Shown: positions 1-8,726, counted from the stretch's first letter. The stretch: DNA of 64,000 bases from Chromatiaceae bacterium (GCA_016714645.1 JADKCI010000004.1:248001-312000); one strand, 5' to 3'. The notes: generated by a model not told the origin, from the sequence alone. A program made the numbers and translations.

Positions 1-955
1 CCAGGGTGTCGATCTCCTCGCCGCCGCGGCCAAAGATAAAGGGGTCGCCGCCCTTGAGGCGCAGCACTCGATGGCCGGCCTTGGCCAAGTCAGCGAGCAG
101 GCGATTGATGTCCTCCTGGCGCATGACGTGGTTGTCGCGCTCCTTGCCGACATAGATGCGTTGCGCGTCGCGACGCGTGAGGTCGAGAATGGGCCTGGCG
201 ACCAGGCGGTCATGGACCACCACATCCGCCTGCTGCATGAGGCGCAGGGCACGGAAGGTGACCAGGTCCGGATCGCCGGGTCCAGCGCCCACCAGATAGA
301 CCTCGCCCATGCCGCCACTGGGGCGGGCTTCGGCAAGTTCGCGGGCCATGACGGCATCGGCCTCCTCCAGGTGACCGGAAAAGACGCGATCGGCGACCCC
401 GCCAACCAGCACCCGATCCCAGAACCGGCGGCGGTCACGCTCGTCCGCGAAGCGCGCCTTGACGGCGTCTCGGTAGCGAGCGCAGAGGTCGGCAAGGCGG
501 CCGTAGCCAGCCGGTATCATGGATTCCAGTCGGGTACGCAGCAGGCGTGCCAGTACGGGGGAGGCCTTGGTGGTAGAAACGGCCACTACCACGGGGGAAC
601 GGTCGATGACCGAGGGCAGGAGGAAGCTGCATTCCTCCGGCTGGTCCACGACATTGACCGGGATGCCGATTGCCTTGGCCAAACGCGCGATGCGCTGGTT
701 GGTCTCGCGGTCGCTGGTGGCGGCGATAATTAACCGCATCCCCTTGATATCCTCGTCCTTGAAGTCTCGGGAGCGATGGATCAGGTCCCCGGCGTCGGCT
801 TGAGCCTGGAGTTCCGGCGTCAGTTCCGGGGCAACCAGGTGGATCCGGGCGTGGGCGCGCCCGAGGCTGGCAACCTTGCGCGCGGCGACCGCGCCGCCAC
901 CCACGACCAGGCAGGGTTGATCGCGGATATCAAGAAAGATGGGTAGTAAATCCAT
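1..955 (-). CDS. cysG: Siroheme synthase CysG, 5' part (3' end lies outside the window)
   Basis: Multifunctional enzyme that methylates uroporphyrinogen III and then oxidises and ferrochelates precorrin-2 to give siroheme, the cofactor of sulfite reductases. About 318 residues are visible. The N-terminal Rossmann part has VVGGGAVAARKV near residues 17-28, as in the precorrin-2 dehydrogenase/ferrochelatase domain. The methyltransferase domain begins around residue 215 with LVGAGPGDPDLVT and is still running at RLKGGDPFIFGRGGEE when the window ends. The ATG start gives MDLLPIFLDI, the usual CysG N-terminus. Siroheme is also needed by Dsr-type sulfite reductase, so its position divergent from a sulfur-relay cluster makes biological sense (inference). 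The gene is partial only because of the window edge. Confidence 0.95.
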   Translation of the reverse strand, partial: MDLLPIFLDIRDQPCLVVGGGAVAARKVASLGRAHARIHLVAPELTPELQAQADAGDLIHRSRDFKDEDIKGMRLIIAATSDRETNQRIARLAKAIGIPVNVVDQPEECSFLLPSVIDRSPVVVAVSTTKASPVLARLLRTRLESMIPAGYGRLADLCARYRDAVKARFADERDRRRFWDRVLVGGVADRVFSGHLEEADAVMARELAEARPSGGMGEVYLVGAGPGDPDLVTFRALRLMQQADVVVHDRLVARPILDLTRRDAQRIYVGKERDNHVMRQEDINRLLADLAKAGHRVLRLKGGDPFIFGRGGEEIDTL

Positions 956-999
956 GGGCTTAGACGTCGCTGGGCAGGGTTTGAGGGATGGTGGATCGG

Positions 1000-1028
1000 T
1001 TGCTTTAGGGATGAAAACATCTTAATAT
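1000..1028 (+). promoter_or_regulatory. Candidate sigma70 promoter for rhd-tusA-dsrE2
   Basis: TTGCTT (1000-1005) and TAATAT (1023-1028) are separated by 17 bp in the divergent gap between cysG and the rhodanese gene. The match to consensus is moderate; spacing and position are good. Not verified experimentally. Confidence 0.4.
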
Positions 1029-1063
1029 ACTGAAATACTTGGATACGGGACAGGGCTTTACCT

Positions 1064-1390
1064 TTGGTTAGCGAGATTGATTCCGTCGGCCTGATGGACA
1101 GAATTGCGGCGGGGGAAGATATCTATCTGGTTGACATCCGCACCCCAGCGGAAATTGTCCAGGCCGCCATCCCCAATGCCGTTTATATTCCCATGCACCT
1201 CCTGCCCCTGCGGATGAACGAGCTACCCAGGGACAAGGATGTGGTGCTTTACTGCCGCAGCGGCGCTCGGTCCTACCATGCCTGCCAATATCTGGCCCAA
1301 CAGGGTTTCGACAAGGCCATCAACCTGCGGGGCGGTATCATCGCCTGGGCTCGCCACGGTTTCGCAATCGAACCGGGCCGCTCAGCCTGA
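1064..1390 (+). CDS. rhd: Single-domain rhodanese of the Rhd-TusA-DsrE2 sulfur relay
   Basis: Small cytoplasmic sulfurtransferase of 108 residues. The active-site loop YCRSGARS places the catalytic persulfide cysteine at residue 64, and the rhodanese LVDIRTPAE motif is at residues 22-30. It is followed by tusA and dsrE2 on the same strand. That rhd-tusA-dsrE2 order is known from sulfur oxidisers such as Allochromatium vinosum, where the proteins pass persulfide sulfur towards oxidation (family knowledge). The start is taken as TTG at 1064; no nearby ATG gives a complete domain. The gap to tusA is 112 bp. Confidence 0.9.
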   Translation: MVSEIDSVGLMDRIAAGEDIYLVDIRTPAEIVQAAIPNAVYIPMHLLPLRMNELPRDKDVVLYCRSGARSYHACQYLAQQGFDKAINLRGGIIAWARHGFAIEPGRSA

Positions 1391-1502
1391 CCCGGCGTCG
1401 CGCCGGTTGGCGCGATTGCCTTTTTTCGCCGTTTGGCCTATAAACGGCAAACTTGCGTGTCTTCACTCCTCGTCCACAACCCTAACCCCCTCGGAGATTT
1501 CC

Positions 1503-1733
1503 ATGGCAGACTTCGATCAAGAACTCGACGCCAGCGGCCTGAACTGCCCCCTGCCCATCCTGCGCGCCAAGAAGACCCTCAACTCCATGAGTTCCGGCCA
1601 GGTCCTGCATATCATTGCGACCGACCCCGGCTCCGTGAAGGACTTTGACTCCTTTGCCAAGCAGACGGGCAACGAACTGATGGAATCCAAGGAAGAGGGC
1701 GGCAAATTCCATTTCTTGATCAAGAAGTCCTGA
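1503..1733 (+). CDS. tusA: TusA family sulfur-carrier protein
   Basis: 76-residue sulfur carrier. It carries the diagnostic CPxP motif as GLNCPLPILRAKK, with the sulfur-binding Cys at residue 15 on the first helix. In sulfur oxidisers TusA accepts sulfane sulfur from rhodanese and hands it to DsrEFH or the Hdr-like system (established for the family). It lies between rhd and dsrE2, consistent with one transcription unit. The ATG at 1503 is the only start that preserves the normal TusA length. Confidence 0.95.
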   Translation: MADFDQELDASGLNCPLPILRAKKTLNSMSSGQVLHIIATDPGSVKDFDSFAKQTGNELMESKEEGGKFHFLIKKS

Positions 1734-1775
1734 GCGCCGAAGCCAACCTAAATCAATTTCCGAGAGGAGCGTCCG

Positions 1776-2255
1776 ATGGAACCGAAGAAGTTGGCGATCA
1801 TCGCCACCAAGGGGTCGCTGGATTGGGCCTACCCCCCTTTTATCCTTGCCTCCACGGCGGCGGCACTGGGCTATGAAGTCCAGATCTTTTTCACCTTCTA
1901 TGGCCTGCAACTGCTGAAGAAGGATCTGTCCCTGGAGGTTACGCCCCTGGGTAACCCCGGTATGCCCATGCCCATGGGCATGGATAAGTGGTTCCCGATC
2001 CTGGGCATGACCCTGCCTGGCATGCAGGGCATGATGACCTCCATGATGAAGGCCAAGATGAAGAAGAAGGGTGTGGCCAGCATCGATGAGCTGCGCGAAC
2101 TTTGCACCGAGGCGGAGGTCAAGTTCGTAGCTTGCCAAATGACCGTCGATCTTTTCGATATGGAACAGTCGCAGTTTATCGAGGGTATTGAATACGCGGG
2201 CGCCGCGGCCTTCTTTGAATTCGCCGGCGAGAGCGATATCTGCCTCTATATCTGA
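1776..2255 (+). CDS. dsrE2: DsrE2-type sulfur-relay protein
   Basis: 159-residue DsrE/DsrF-like protein. It begins KLAIIATKGSLDWAYPPF and has hydrophobic stretches at residues 20-47, plus a Met/Gly/Pro-rich segment at 60-92, which suggests membrane association. Conserved Cys residues are at 110 and 120 (KFVACQMT); the latter fits the active cysteine of the family. It is preceded by AGAGGAG and starts 42 bp after tusA. Expected partners are the upstream Rhd and TusA proteins. A GC-rich inverted repeat follows the stop codon. Confidence 0.9.
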   Translation: MEPKKLAIIATKGSLDWAYPPFILASTAAALGYEVQIFFTFYGLQLLKKDLSLEVTPLGNPGMPMPMGMDKWFPILGMTLPGMQGMMTSMMKAKMKKKGVASIDELRELCTEAEVKFVACQMTVDLFDMEQSQFIEGIEYAGAAAFFEFAGESDICLYI

Positions 2256-2289
2256 CTGCTGCTGGCTCAAGGCTTGATCAAAGCCGCGA

Positions 2290-2316
2290 GGAACGCCGCC
2301 CATGAGGCGGCGTTCC
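2290..2316 (+). terminator. Putative terminator hairpin after dsrE2
   Basis: GGAACGCCGCC and GGCGGCGTTCC form a perfect 11-bp stem around a 5-nt loop (CATGA). Only a short T-rich stretch follows, so it is a weak intrinsic terminator or an mRNA-stabilising hairpin closing the rhd-tusA-dsrE2 unit. Confidence 0.55.
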
Positions 2317-2496
2317 GGTTTCAGGCTTCCCCATGGGCATCGGCATGAAGGATGATCCGATGCGGCTCAATGTCTTTTCAGGCGGGCCAGGCCTCATCAG
2401 GCCCTGGGGTCTTTTCCTCGGGTCAGGATTGGGCCGGCCAGCTTCCCAGATCCGAATCTTTCATGATATAAGTAGTTTTTATTTGCTCTTTGCCGG

Positions 2497-3408
2497 GTGA
2501 TGGTTATGGCGGATCGGCGACTGCAAGTTTTTCACACCGTGGCGCGCCTCTTGAGCTTTACCAAGGCCGCCGAAACCCTGCATATGACCCAGCCGGCGGT
2601 GACCTTCCAGATCCGTCAACTGGAGGACCACTTCAACACCCGTCTCTTCGATCGTACGCACAACCGCATCAGCCTGACCGCCGCGGGTGAACAGGTGTTG
2701 TATTTCGCCGATCGCATCTTCGAAATCTATGCCGAAATGGAACATTCGATACGTGATCTGACCGGGGAAATTAGCGGGGCCCTCACCATCGGCGCCAGTA
2801 CCACCATCGCCGAGTACATGCTCCCGACCCTGCTGGGGGATTTCAAGGAGAAGTACCCCGAGGTCACTATCCATCTCAAGGTGGCCAACAGTGACGGCAT
2901 CGTCTCCCTGGTGGAGAGTAATGCCATCGACCTGGGCGTGGTGGAGTCCTCGGTTGCCAACAAGAATCTGGTGGTGGAGGTCTGCAAGCGCGATCATCTG
3001 TTGGGCATAGTCCCGCCCAGTCATCCGCTGGCCAAGGAGACCTCGGTCAAGTTCGCCCGGCTCCTGGAGTACCCTTTTATCTGCCGCGAGGAGGGTTCGG
3101 GTACCCGGGGGGTGATTGGCGAGTATCTGGATCAGCTTCCGGAGTGCGAGGGCGCCCTCAAAGTCGCCATGGAACTGGGCAGTCCGGAGGCAGTCAAGGG
3201 GGCGGTAGAGGCGGGCATGGGGGTGTCCGTGGTGTCGCGGGCGACGATCCAGAAGGAATTGCGACTGGGCACCCTGGTGGCACTGGAACTGGATCCACCC
3301 TTGGAACGTCCCTTCTCCTTCGTCCACCAGAAACAGAAGTTTCGCCTGCGGGTCATGGAGAAACTGCTGGAATTCGCCCGCGGCTATTGCGAGGAACACC
3401 CAGGATGA
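2497..3408 (+). CDS. LysR-type transcriptional regulator
   Basis: 303-residue LTTR. The N-terminal winged helix-turn-helix is clear (FHTVARLLSFTKAAETLHMT, then QPAVTFQIRQLE, residues 10-45). The effector domain follows from about residue 90 (SGALTIGASTTIAEYMLPTL). The C-terminal part resembles the CysB/CbbR-like group, but the target cannot be read from sequence. It leads a tightly packed plus-strand series of four genes with gaps of 10, 22 and 9 bp. Possible starts are GTG 2497, ATG 2500 and ATG 2506; the exact one is uncertain. Confidence 0.85.
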   Translation: MMVMADRRLQVFHTVARLLSFTKAAETLHMTQPAVTFQIRQLEDHFNTRLFDRTHNRISLTAAGEQVLYFADRIFEIYAEMEHSIRDLTGEISGALTIGASTTIAEYMLPTLLGDFKEKYPEVTIHLKVANSDGIVSLVESNAIDLGVVESSVANKNLVVEVCKRDHLLGIVPPSHPLAKETSVKFARLLEYPFICREEGSGTRGVIGEYLDQLPECEGALKVAMELGSPEAVKGAVEAGMGVSVVSRATIQKELRLGTLVALELDPPLERPFSFVHQKQKFRLRVMEKLLEFARGYCEEHPG

Positions 3409-3418
3409 CCCAAGCCCG

Positions 3419-3808
3419 ATGATGACGCAACCGCTGCCACCGCGCGACGAGCGCCACCTGACGCGGCTGTATCGCGGCCTGGATGAGGAATCCCGTGCCA
3501 CCCTGCTGCGTTTTGCCGAGTTTCTGAGCGCCACCGGCAATGGCGGGGGTATCGGCGTCCTGGCCCAACGGCCAGCCCTGGCGGAACCCGAGCTCATCGC
3601 CAGGCCGCTGGTGGAGTCCGTGGTCGGGGCCATCAAGCGCTTGTCCCTCAGTTACCCTATGCTGAATCGGCGGCGCATGCTCGACGAAACCTCAATCCTG
3701 ATGGCCGCCCACGTCCTCAACGGCCGACCGGCCCGGGATGTCATCGACGAGCTTGAGGCCCTTTTTGCCCGGCATTACGTTCTTTACCGGGACGACTACA
3801 CGAAGTGA
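3419..3808 (+). CDS. Conserved hypothetical protein, 129 aa
   Basis: Unrecognised soluble protein, Leu/Arg-rich and predicted mainly helical. Visible segments include LTRLYRGLDEESRATLLRF near the N-terminus and RRRMLDETSILMAAHVLNGR near the C-terminus. There is no signal peptide or membrane segment. It begins 10 bp after the LysR gene and ends 22 bp before the PerM-like gene, so it is probably co-transcribed. Codon use and GC match the neighbours, supporting a real gene. No function is assigned. Confidence 0.75.
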   Translation: MMTQPLPPRDERHLTRLYRGLDEESRATLLRFAEFLSATGNGGGIGVLAQRPALAEPELIARPLVESVVGAIKRLSLSYPMLNRRRMLDETSILMAAHVLNGRPARDVIDELEALFARHYVLYRDDYTK

Positions 3809-3830
3809 ACGTCAGGATTCCTACTCATCC

Positions 3831-4892
3831 ATGCAGGTTATAACCGACTGGTTCAGGCGCTATTTTTCCGATCCCCAGGTCGTCGTACTCGCGGCGGCCC
3901 TGATCGTGGGATTCGCCGTGGTGCTGTCCATGGGCTACATGCTGGCCCCGGCCTTGGCCAGTATCGTCATCGCCTACTTGCTGGAGGGCTTGGTGGGCTT
4001 TTTTCAGCGTCACGGCTGGCCACGCCTCGCGGCCGTCCTGGTGGTTTACATCGCCTTCATGGTCTTCGTGATCACGGTCCTCTTTGGCGTCATCCCGGTG
4101 GTGTCGCGGCAGGTGACCGACCTGGTGCAGCAACTCCCCTCGATGATCTCGACCGGGCTCGTCTCCCTGAGCGAACTGCCGGAACGCTACCCGGAAATGG
4201 TCTCCCAGGACCAGGTGCAGCAGGTCATCGGCTCCATCCGCTACGAGATCACCAACTTCGGCCAGCGGGTGCTATCCTGGTCCCTGGCCTCGGTGGTGGG
4301 CATCATTACCATCCTGGTTTATCTGATCCTGGTGCCCATGCTGGTCTTCTTTTTTCTCAAGGATAAGGAGTTGATCCTCTCCTGGTTCATGGGTTACATG
4401 CCGGAGCACCGGCGCATCACGGGTGATGTCTGGCACGACGTGGACCGTCAGATCTCCAATTACGTGCGGGGCAAGTTCTGGGAGATCCTGATCGTCTGGG
4501 CCGCCACCTATATTGGCCTACAGATCTTCGGGCTTAATTACGCCATGTTGCTGGGGCTGCTGGTCGGCCTCTCGGTTATCGTGCCCTATATTGGTGCCGC
4601 GGTGGTGACGGTCCCTGTCCTCCTGGTCGGCTGGTTCCAGTGGGGCTGGTCGAGCGAATTCGCCTGGATGGCCACGGTTTATTTCATCATCCAGGCCCTG
4701 GATGGCAACGTCCTGGTGCCCTTGCTCTTTTCCGAGGTGGTCAATTTGCACCCCGTGGCCATTATCGTCGCCGTACTCGTCTTCGGCGGGCTCTGGGGCT
4801 TCTGGGGCATCTTTTTCGCCATCCCGCTAGCGACCCTGGTCCAGGCCATCCTCTTCGCCTGGCCGCGGCCAACCCCGGAGGTTGGCGACTGA
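3831..4892 (+). CDS. AI-2E transporter / PerM family membrane protein
   Basis: 353-residue integral membrane protein of the AI-2E exporter (UPF0118/PerM) family. Several transmembrane helices are visible: VVVLAAALIVGFAVVLSMGY at the N-terminus, a paired segment at about 65-90, IITILVYLILVPMLVFFFLK near 160-180, and three or four helices towards the C-terminus including the family-typical GLLVGLSVIVPYIGA. Substrates of the family vary and are often unknown. The ATG at 3831 is preferred because upstream in-frame starts would overlap the previous gene. The HtrA-like gene follows after 9 bp. Confidence 0.88.
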   Translation: MQVITDWFRRYFSDPQVVVLAAALIVGFAVVLSMGYMLAPALASIVIAYLLEGLVGFFQRHGWPRLAAVLVVYIAFMVFVITVLFGVIPVVSRQVTDLVQQLPSMISTGLVSLSELPERYPEMVSQDQVQQVIGSIRYEITNFGQRVLSWSLASVVGIITILVYLILVPMLVFFFLKDKELILSWFMGYMPEHRRITGDVWHDVDRQISNYVRGKFWEILIVWAATYIGLQIFGLNYAMLLGLLVGLSVIVPYIGAAVVTVPVLLVGWFQWGWSSEFAWMATVYFIIQALDGNVLVPLLFSEVVNLHPVAIIVAVLVFGGLWGFWGIFFAIPLATLVQAILFAWPRPTPEVGD

Positions 4893-4901
4893 CGAAGGCG
4901 G

Positions 4902-6062
4902 GTGATGCCCATCCCCTTTTCCAAATTCGGCGTCTATGGGGGTAGATCCATGCGCTCCTTCACCCTTGCCCGCTTTCTGCTGTGGTTTGCGGTCTTCCTG
5001 CTTCTGGCCCTCGCGCTACGGCCCTGGGTGGAGGATGTGCTGATCGGCTTTCGCGCCGTGCCGCGCGCCATCGCGCCCCGCGGCGATCTGGGGGGGGACG
5101 AACAGACGACGATCGCCATCTTCGAGGCCTCCACCCCCTCGGTGGTCTATATCACCACCACCACCCAGGTGCTGGATATCTGGACGCGGGACATAACCGA
5201 AATTCCCCGGGGCACGGGTTCGGGTTTTGTCTGGGACGACCAGGGACACATCGTCACCAATTACCATGTCATCAAGGGCGTCCGCTCGGCCCGGGTGGGG
5301 CTCTGGGATCAGCGCACTTACGACGCCGACCTGGTGGGCGCCAGCCCGGAGCATGACCTGGCCGTGCTGCGCATCCGGGTCCCCACCTCGCGGCCGATGC
5401 CGCTGCCCATTGGTACCAGCCAGGACCTGCGTGTTGGCCAAAAGGTGCTGGCCATCGGTAATCCCTTCGGGCTGGATTACAGCCTGACCACCGGCGTCAT
5501 CTCGGCTTTGGACCGTACCATCCAGGGGGATAAGGGCCAGTCGATCCAACACCTGATCCAGACCGACGCCGCCATCAACCCTGGCAATTCCGGTGGCCCC
5601 CTGCTGGATAGCGCCGGGCGCCTGATCGGTATCAATACCGCCATCTTCAGTCCCTCGGGGGCCTTTGCCGGCATTGGCTTCGCCGTGCCGGTGGATACGG
5701 TCAACCGGGTCGTGCCGGAACTCATCGCCCACGGCCATTTCCAGCGCCCAACCCTGGGTATCAAGGCCGATGACGCCATCAGCGACCGGATATTGAGCCA
5801 ACTTGGCCTTTCCGGTGTGCTGGTGCTCCAGGTGGAGCCCGGCTCGGCGGCGGAACAGGCGGGTTTGCGGGGGACCAAGGCGGAGCGGGGTGGGGGTATT
5901 GCCTTGGGCGATATTATCCTCGCCGTCAACGACCAACCCCTGGACAGTCTGGGGAAGCTGAACGACCTGCTGGAACGTCACAAGGTCGGCACTCAGGTCA
6001 TGCTCACCATCGACCGGGTGGGTGAAACCCTTAGGGTCGGCGTAGTGCTGCAAGGACGATAA
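4902..6062 (+). CDS. DegS/HtrA-type trypsin-like serine protease with one PDZ domain
   Basis: 386-residue periplasmic quality-control protease anchored by one N-terminal membrane segment (residues 21-40). The catalytic triad is visible: H122 in TNYHVI, D152 in EHDLAVLRI and S230 in GNSGGP. A single C-terminal PDZ domain (about 285-380) includes GVLVLQVEPGSAAEQAGL. One PDZ plus a membrane anchor matches DegS/AlgW-type proteases, which sense misfolded outer-membrane proteins; whether it signals to a sigma-E system is inference. A second possible start, ATG 4950 (MRSFTLARF), gives a more usual N-terminus. Confidence 0.92.
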   Translation: MMPIPFSKFGVYGGRSMRSFTLARFLLWFAVFLLLALALRPWVEDVLIGFRAVPRAIAPRGDLGGDEQTTIAIFEASTPSVVYITTTTQVLDIWTRDITEIPRGTGSGFVWDDQGHIVTNYHVIKGVRSARVGLWDQRTYDADLVGASPEHDLAVLRIRVPTSRPMPLPIGTSQDLRVGQKVLAIGNPFGLDYSLTTGVISALDRTIQGDKGQSIQHLIQTDAAINPGNSGGPLLDSAGRLIGINTAIFSPSGAFAGIGFAVPVDTVNRVVPELIAHGHFQRPTLGIKADDAISDRILSQLGLSGVLVLQVEPGSAAEQAGLRGTKAERGGGIALGDIILAVNDQPLDSLGKLNDLLERHKVGTQVMLTIDRVGETLRVGVVLQGR

Positions 6063-6112
6063 ACGCCCTAATCGCCGGGGGCCAGAACCTCCCTGGGGCC
6101 CCCGGCGCGACC

Positions 6113-6373
6113 TTACATCATGCCGCACATCCCCGAGGGGCAGCAGCCGCCGCTGCCACAAGACGGCGGCGCCATGCCGCTGCCCAGGCTGGCCTTGGAG
6201 ATGAGGTTGCCACCGGTGGCCAGGCGATGCACCGGGCTATCCGTGGGCGTCTCCCCGGGCTCGACCCCGGCGCGCGCGCAGAGTTCGCCCCAGTGGGTGA
6301 TGGTCTCGTTCATGCGATGGCTCACCTCGACCACTTGGCCATTGGTGTCGCAGCGATAGTCGTATGTAGGCAT
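6113..6373 (-). CDS. FmdB-family zinc-ribbon-like small protein with Cys/Met-rich tail
   Basis: 86-residue protein starting MPTYDYRCDTNGQ, the FmdB-family opening. FmdB zinc ribbons normally have two CxxC pairs; here the N-terminal part has only isolated cysteines (residues 8 and 32). The C-terminus is a glycine-, cysteine- and methionine-rich tail (CGSGGCCPSGMCGMM). The tail could bind metal, but the canonical ribbon looks incomplete. It is followed on the same strand by nothing; moaA lies upstream on the same strand about 100 bp away. Molecular role unknown. Confidence 0.75.
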   Translation of the reverse strand: MPTYDYRCDTNGQVVEVSHRMNETITHWGELCARAGVEPGETPTDSPVHRLATGGNLISKASLGSGMAPPSCGSGGCCPSGMCGMM

Positions 6374-6469
6374 GGAAAGCGCTCCGCTATATCAAGAAAG
6401 ACTGATGAACCAATTATAGGCCGGGGCATCGAGGTGGCCAACGGGCATTTCCCGCAGACTGTCTGTCCT

Positions 6470-7498
6470 TCAACCCCCGATGCGGTTCATCGGTCGCCCC
6501 ATGACGGCGGGAATGCCGGTCGCGAAGCCATGACCCTCGGGTTTCATGCGCAGGGCGTCCATGATGGCCTGGCGCAACCGGGCGTCGTCGCCGGGATATT
6601 GGCGAAGGATGGCACGCAGGTCGAGCGATTCCTCGCGCCCCAGACAGAGGAGCAATTGACCCTCGCTGGTGACCCGGACCCGGTTGCAGTCGGCGCAAAA
6701 GTTGTGGCTGTGAGGCGAAATGAAGCCAATGCGGGTGGGGCTGTCGGGAATGCGGTAATAGCGGGCGGGTCCGCCCGTGGTCTCGGTGGTGGGGATGAGG
6801 GTGAAATGGGGCTCGATCCGGGCGCGGATCTGTTCGCTGGAATAGCGGGTGGTGGGGCGATGCACGACCTCGCCCACTGGCATCTCCTCGATAAAGCTGA
6901 TGTTGATGCCCTTGGTGAGGGCGAACCGCACCAGGTCGAGGATCTCGTCCCCATTGCGCTCGCCGAGGATGACGGTGTTAAGTTTGATGCGGTCGAAGCC
7001 GGCGGCGATGGCGGCGTCAATGCCGGCCAGCACCCGGCCCAGGTCGCCATTGCGGGTCAACTGGCGGAAGCGCTCGGGGTTCAGGGTGTCCAGGCTGATG
7101 TTGATGCGCCGTACCCCGGCGGCGCGGATAGCGCGGGCGCGGACCGCGAGCTGGGAGCCGTTGGTGGTGAGGACCAGTTCCGCCAGGCCGGGCAGGGCGT
7201 GGATGGCGCCCAAGAGTTCGATCAGGTCCGGCCGCATCAGGGGTTCGCCGCCCGTAAGGCGCACCTTGCGCACCCCCAGGCCGACGAAAATACGGGTCAC
7301 CGCCAGGAGTTCGGCGGGGCTCAGGGCGAGATCCCGCCGGGCGAAGCGCTGATCCGGGTCCATGCAATAGATGCAGCGGAAGTCGCAGCGGTCCGTCACC
7401 GACAGTCGCAGATAGGTGATGCGCCGGCCGAAGGGGTCGACCAGGTCCGAGCCTGACAGTGGGGTGGCGGTTGACATGGGCTTGACCCTGAGGTTCAC
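6470..7498 (-). CDS. moaA: GTP 3',8-cyclase MoaA (molybdenum cofactor biosynthesis)
   Basis: Radical-SAM enzyme that converts GTP to 3',8-cyclo-GTP, the first step of molybdopterin synthesis. The N-terminal [4Fe-4S] motif is CDFRCIYC (Cys38, 42, 45). The GGEP motif appears as LTGGEPLMRPDL. The C-terminal second cluster is CADCNRVRVTSEGQLLLCLG, and the protein ends with the functionally important GG (MNRIGG). The total of 342 residues is normal. The GTG at 7498 gives MNLRVKP; ATG 7477 (MSTATPLSG) is an equally plausible start. Confidence 0.96.
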   Translation of the reverse strand: MNLRVKPMSTATPLSGSDLVDPFGRRITYLRLSVTDRCDFRCIYCMDPDQRFARRDLALSPAELLAVTRIFVGLGVRKVRLTGGEPLMRPDLIELLGAIHALPGLAELVLTTNGSQLAVRARAIRAAGVRRINISLDTLNPERFRQLTRNGDLGRVLAGIDAAIAAGFDRIKLNTVILGERNGDEILDLVRFALTKGINISFIEEMPVGEVVHRPTTRYSSEQIRARIEPHFTLIPTTETTGGPARYYRIPDSPTRIGFISPHSHNFCADCNRVRVTSEGQLLLCLGREESLDLRAILRQYPGDDARLRQAIMDALRMKPEGHGFATGIPAVMGRPMNRIGG

Positions 7499-7506
7499 GT
7501 TAGGAT

Positions 7507-7635
7507 CTATTTTGCCCCTTTCCCAGGGCGCGAGTCATTCGCCAATGCATCGGCGCCCGGGAAATAGAAGAGGGGCAGAGCATAGGGCGCCAGGAATTGT
7601 CGGAAGGTCAGGAAATCGAGCAGAGTATCCATCAT
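7507..7635 (-). CDS. Possible 42-aa membrane-like micro-ORF upstream of moaA
   Basis: Reading from an ATGATG gives MMDTLLDFLTFRQFLAPYAL followed by PLFYFPGADALAND and a stop just before moaA. The opening resembles the N-terminus of DUF4282 membrane proteins (LDFLTFRRFISPYVL-type), but the second membrane segment is missing, so it may be a truncated remnant. There is no convincing ribosome-binding site. Confidence 0.25.
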   Translation of the reverse strand: MMDTLLDFLTFRQFLAPYALPLFYFPGADALANDSRPGKGAK

Positions 7636-7712
7636 CGAGGTGTGCGTAATATCAATATTCGCTAATATATGCCGTACTCCGCCCTGGGGCTCGCCACAAC
7701 TGGAGGCAGTGC

Positions 7713-8726
7713 ATGCACAACGGTACCACTATCACCCAATTCATTATTGAAGAGCAGCGTCGCGTCGCGGGCGCCACGGGGGATTTCACCTCCCTGCTCA
7801 ACGATGTCGTCACCGCCTGCAAGGTCATCTCGAACATGGTCAACCATGGCGCCCTGGTGGGGGTCCTGGGCAGTGCCGGGAGCGAGAATATTCAGGGCGA
7901 GACCCAGAAGAAGCTGGATATCCTCTCCAACGAGGTCTTCATCAAGTCCAACGAGTGGGCGGGACACCTGGCGGCCATGGCCTCGGAGGAGATGGACGAT
8001 ATCTACCCCATCCCGGCGCGCTATCCCCGCGGCAAGTACCTGCTGACCTTCGATCCCCTGGATGGCTCCTCCAACATTGATGTCAATGTCTCGGTGGGTA
8101 CCATCTTCTCCATCTTGCGGTGTCCCGGCGAGGGTGATCAGCCCAGCAAGCAGGCCTTCCTCCAGCCGGGCACCCGGCAGGTGGCGGCCGGTTACGCTAT
8201 CTACGGCCCCTCGACCATGATGGTGCTCACCACCGGCAATGGCGTTAACGGCTTCACCCTGGACCAGAATATCGGCGAGTTCATCCTCACCCATCCCAAC
8301 ATCCAGATCCCCGTTGAGACCCGCGAATTCGCCATCAACGTCTCCAACTTGCGTTTCTGGGAGCCACCGGTGCGACGCTACGTGGATGAGTGCCTGGCTG
8401 GTCGCGAAGGTATCCGCGGCGAGGACTTCAACATGCGCTGGATTGCCTCCATGGTCGCCGAGGTCCATCGTATCCTCACCCGGGGCGGCGTCTTCATGTA
8501 CCCCATGGACAGCAAGATGGCGGCCAAGGGCCTGGGCGGTAAGCTGCGCCTCCTTTACGAGGCCAATCCCATGTCCTTCATTGTTGAACAGGCTGGCGGT
8601 CTGTCGGTGACGGGCAAGGACCGCATCCTCGACCTCCAGCCCGGGGATCTGCATCAGCGTGTCCCGGTGATCCTGGGTTCCCGCGCCGAGGTGGAGCGCA
8701 TCCAGGGCTATCATCTCGCGGACTGA
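7713..8726 (+). CDS. fbp: Class I fructose-1,6-bisphosphatase
   Basis: 337-residue enzyme hydrolysing fructose-1,6-bisphosphate to fructose-6-phosphate, used in both gluconeogenesis and the Calvin cycle. Diagnostic elements are DPLDGSSNIDVNVSVGT (metal and phosphate binding, about residues 114-130), TGNGVNGFTLD, and the substrate-binding segment GGVFMYPMD with KLRLLYEANP. The AT-rich stretch 7641-7680 upstream looks promoter-like. The start ATG follows a GGAGGCAG ribosome site. It fits the CO2-fixing lifestyle implied by cbbM. Immediately downstream begins the remains of an integron array. Confidence 0.97.
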   Translation: MHNGTTITQFIIEEQRRVAGATGDFTSLLNDVVTACKVISNMVNHGALVGVLGSAGSENIQGETQKKLDILSNEVFIKSNEWAGHLAAMASEEMDDIYPIPARYPRGKYLLTFDPLDGSSNIDVNVSVGTIFSILRCPGEGDQPSKQAFLQPGTRQVAAGYAIYGPSTMMVLTTGNGVNGFTLDQNIGEFILTHPNIQIPVETREFAINVSNLRFWEPPVRRYVDECLAGREGIRGEDFNMRWIASMVAEVHRILTRGGVFMYPMDSKMAAKGLGGKLRLLYEANPMSFIVEQAGGLSVTGKDRILDLQPGDLHQRVPVILGSRAEVERIQGYHLAD

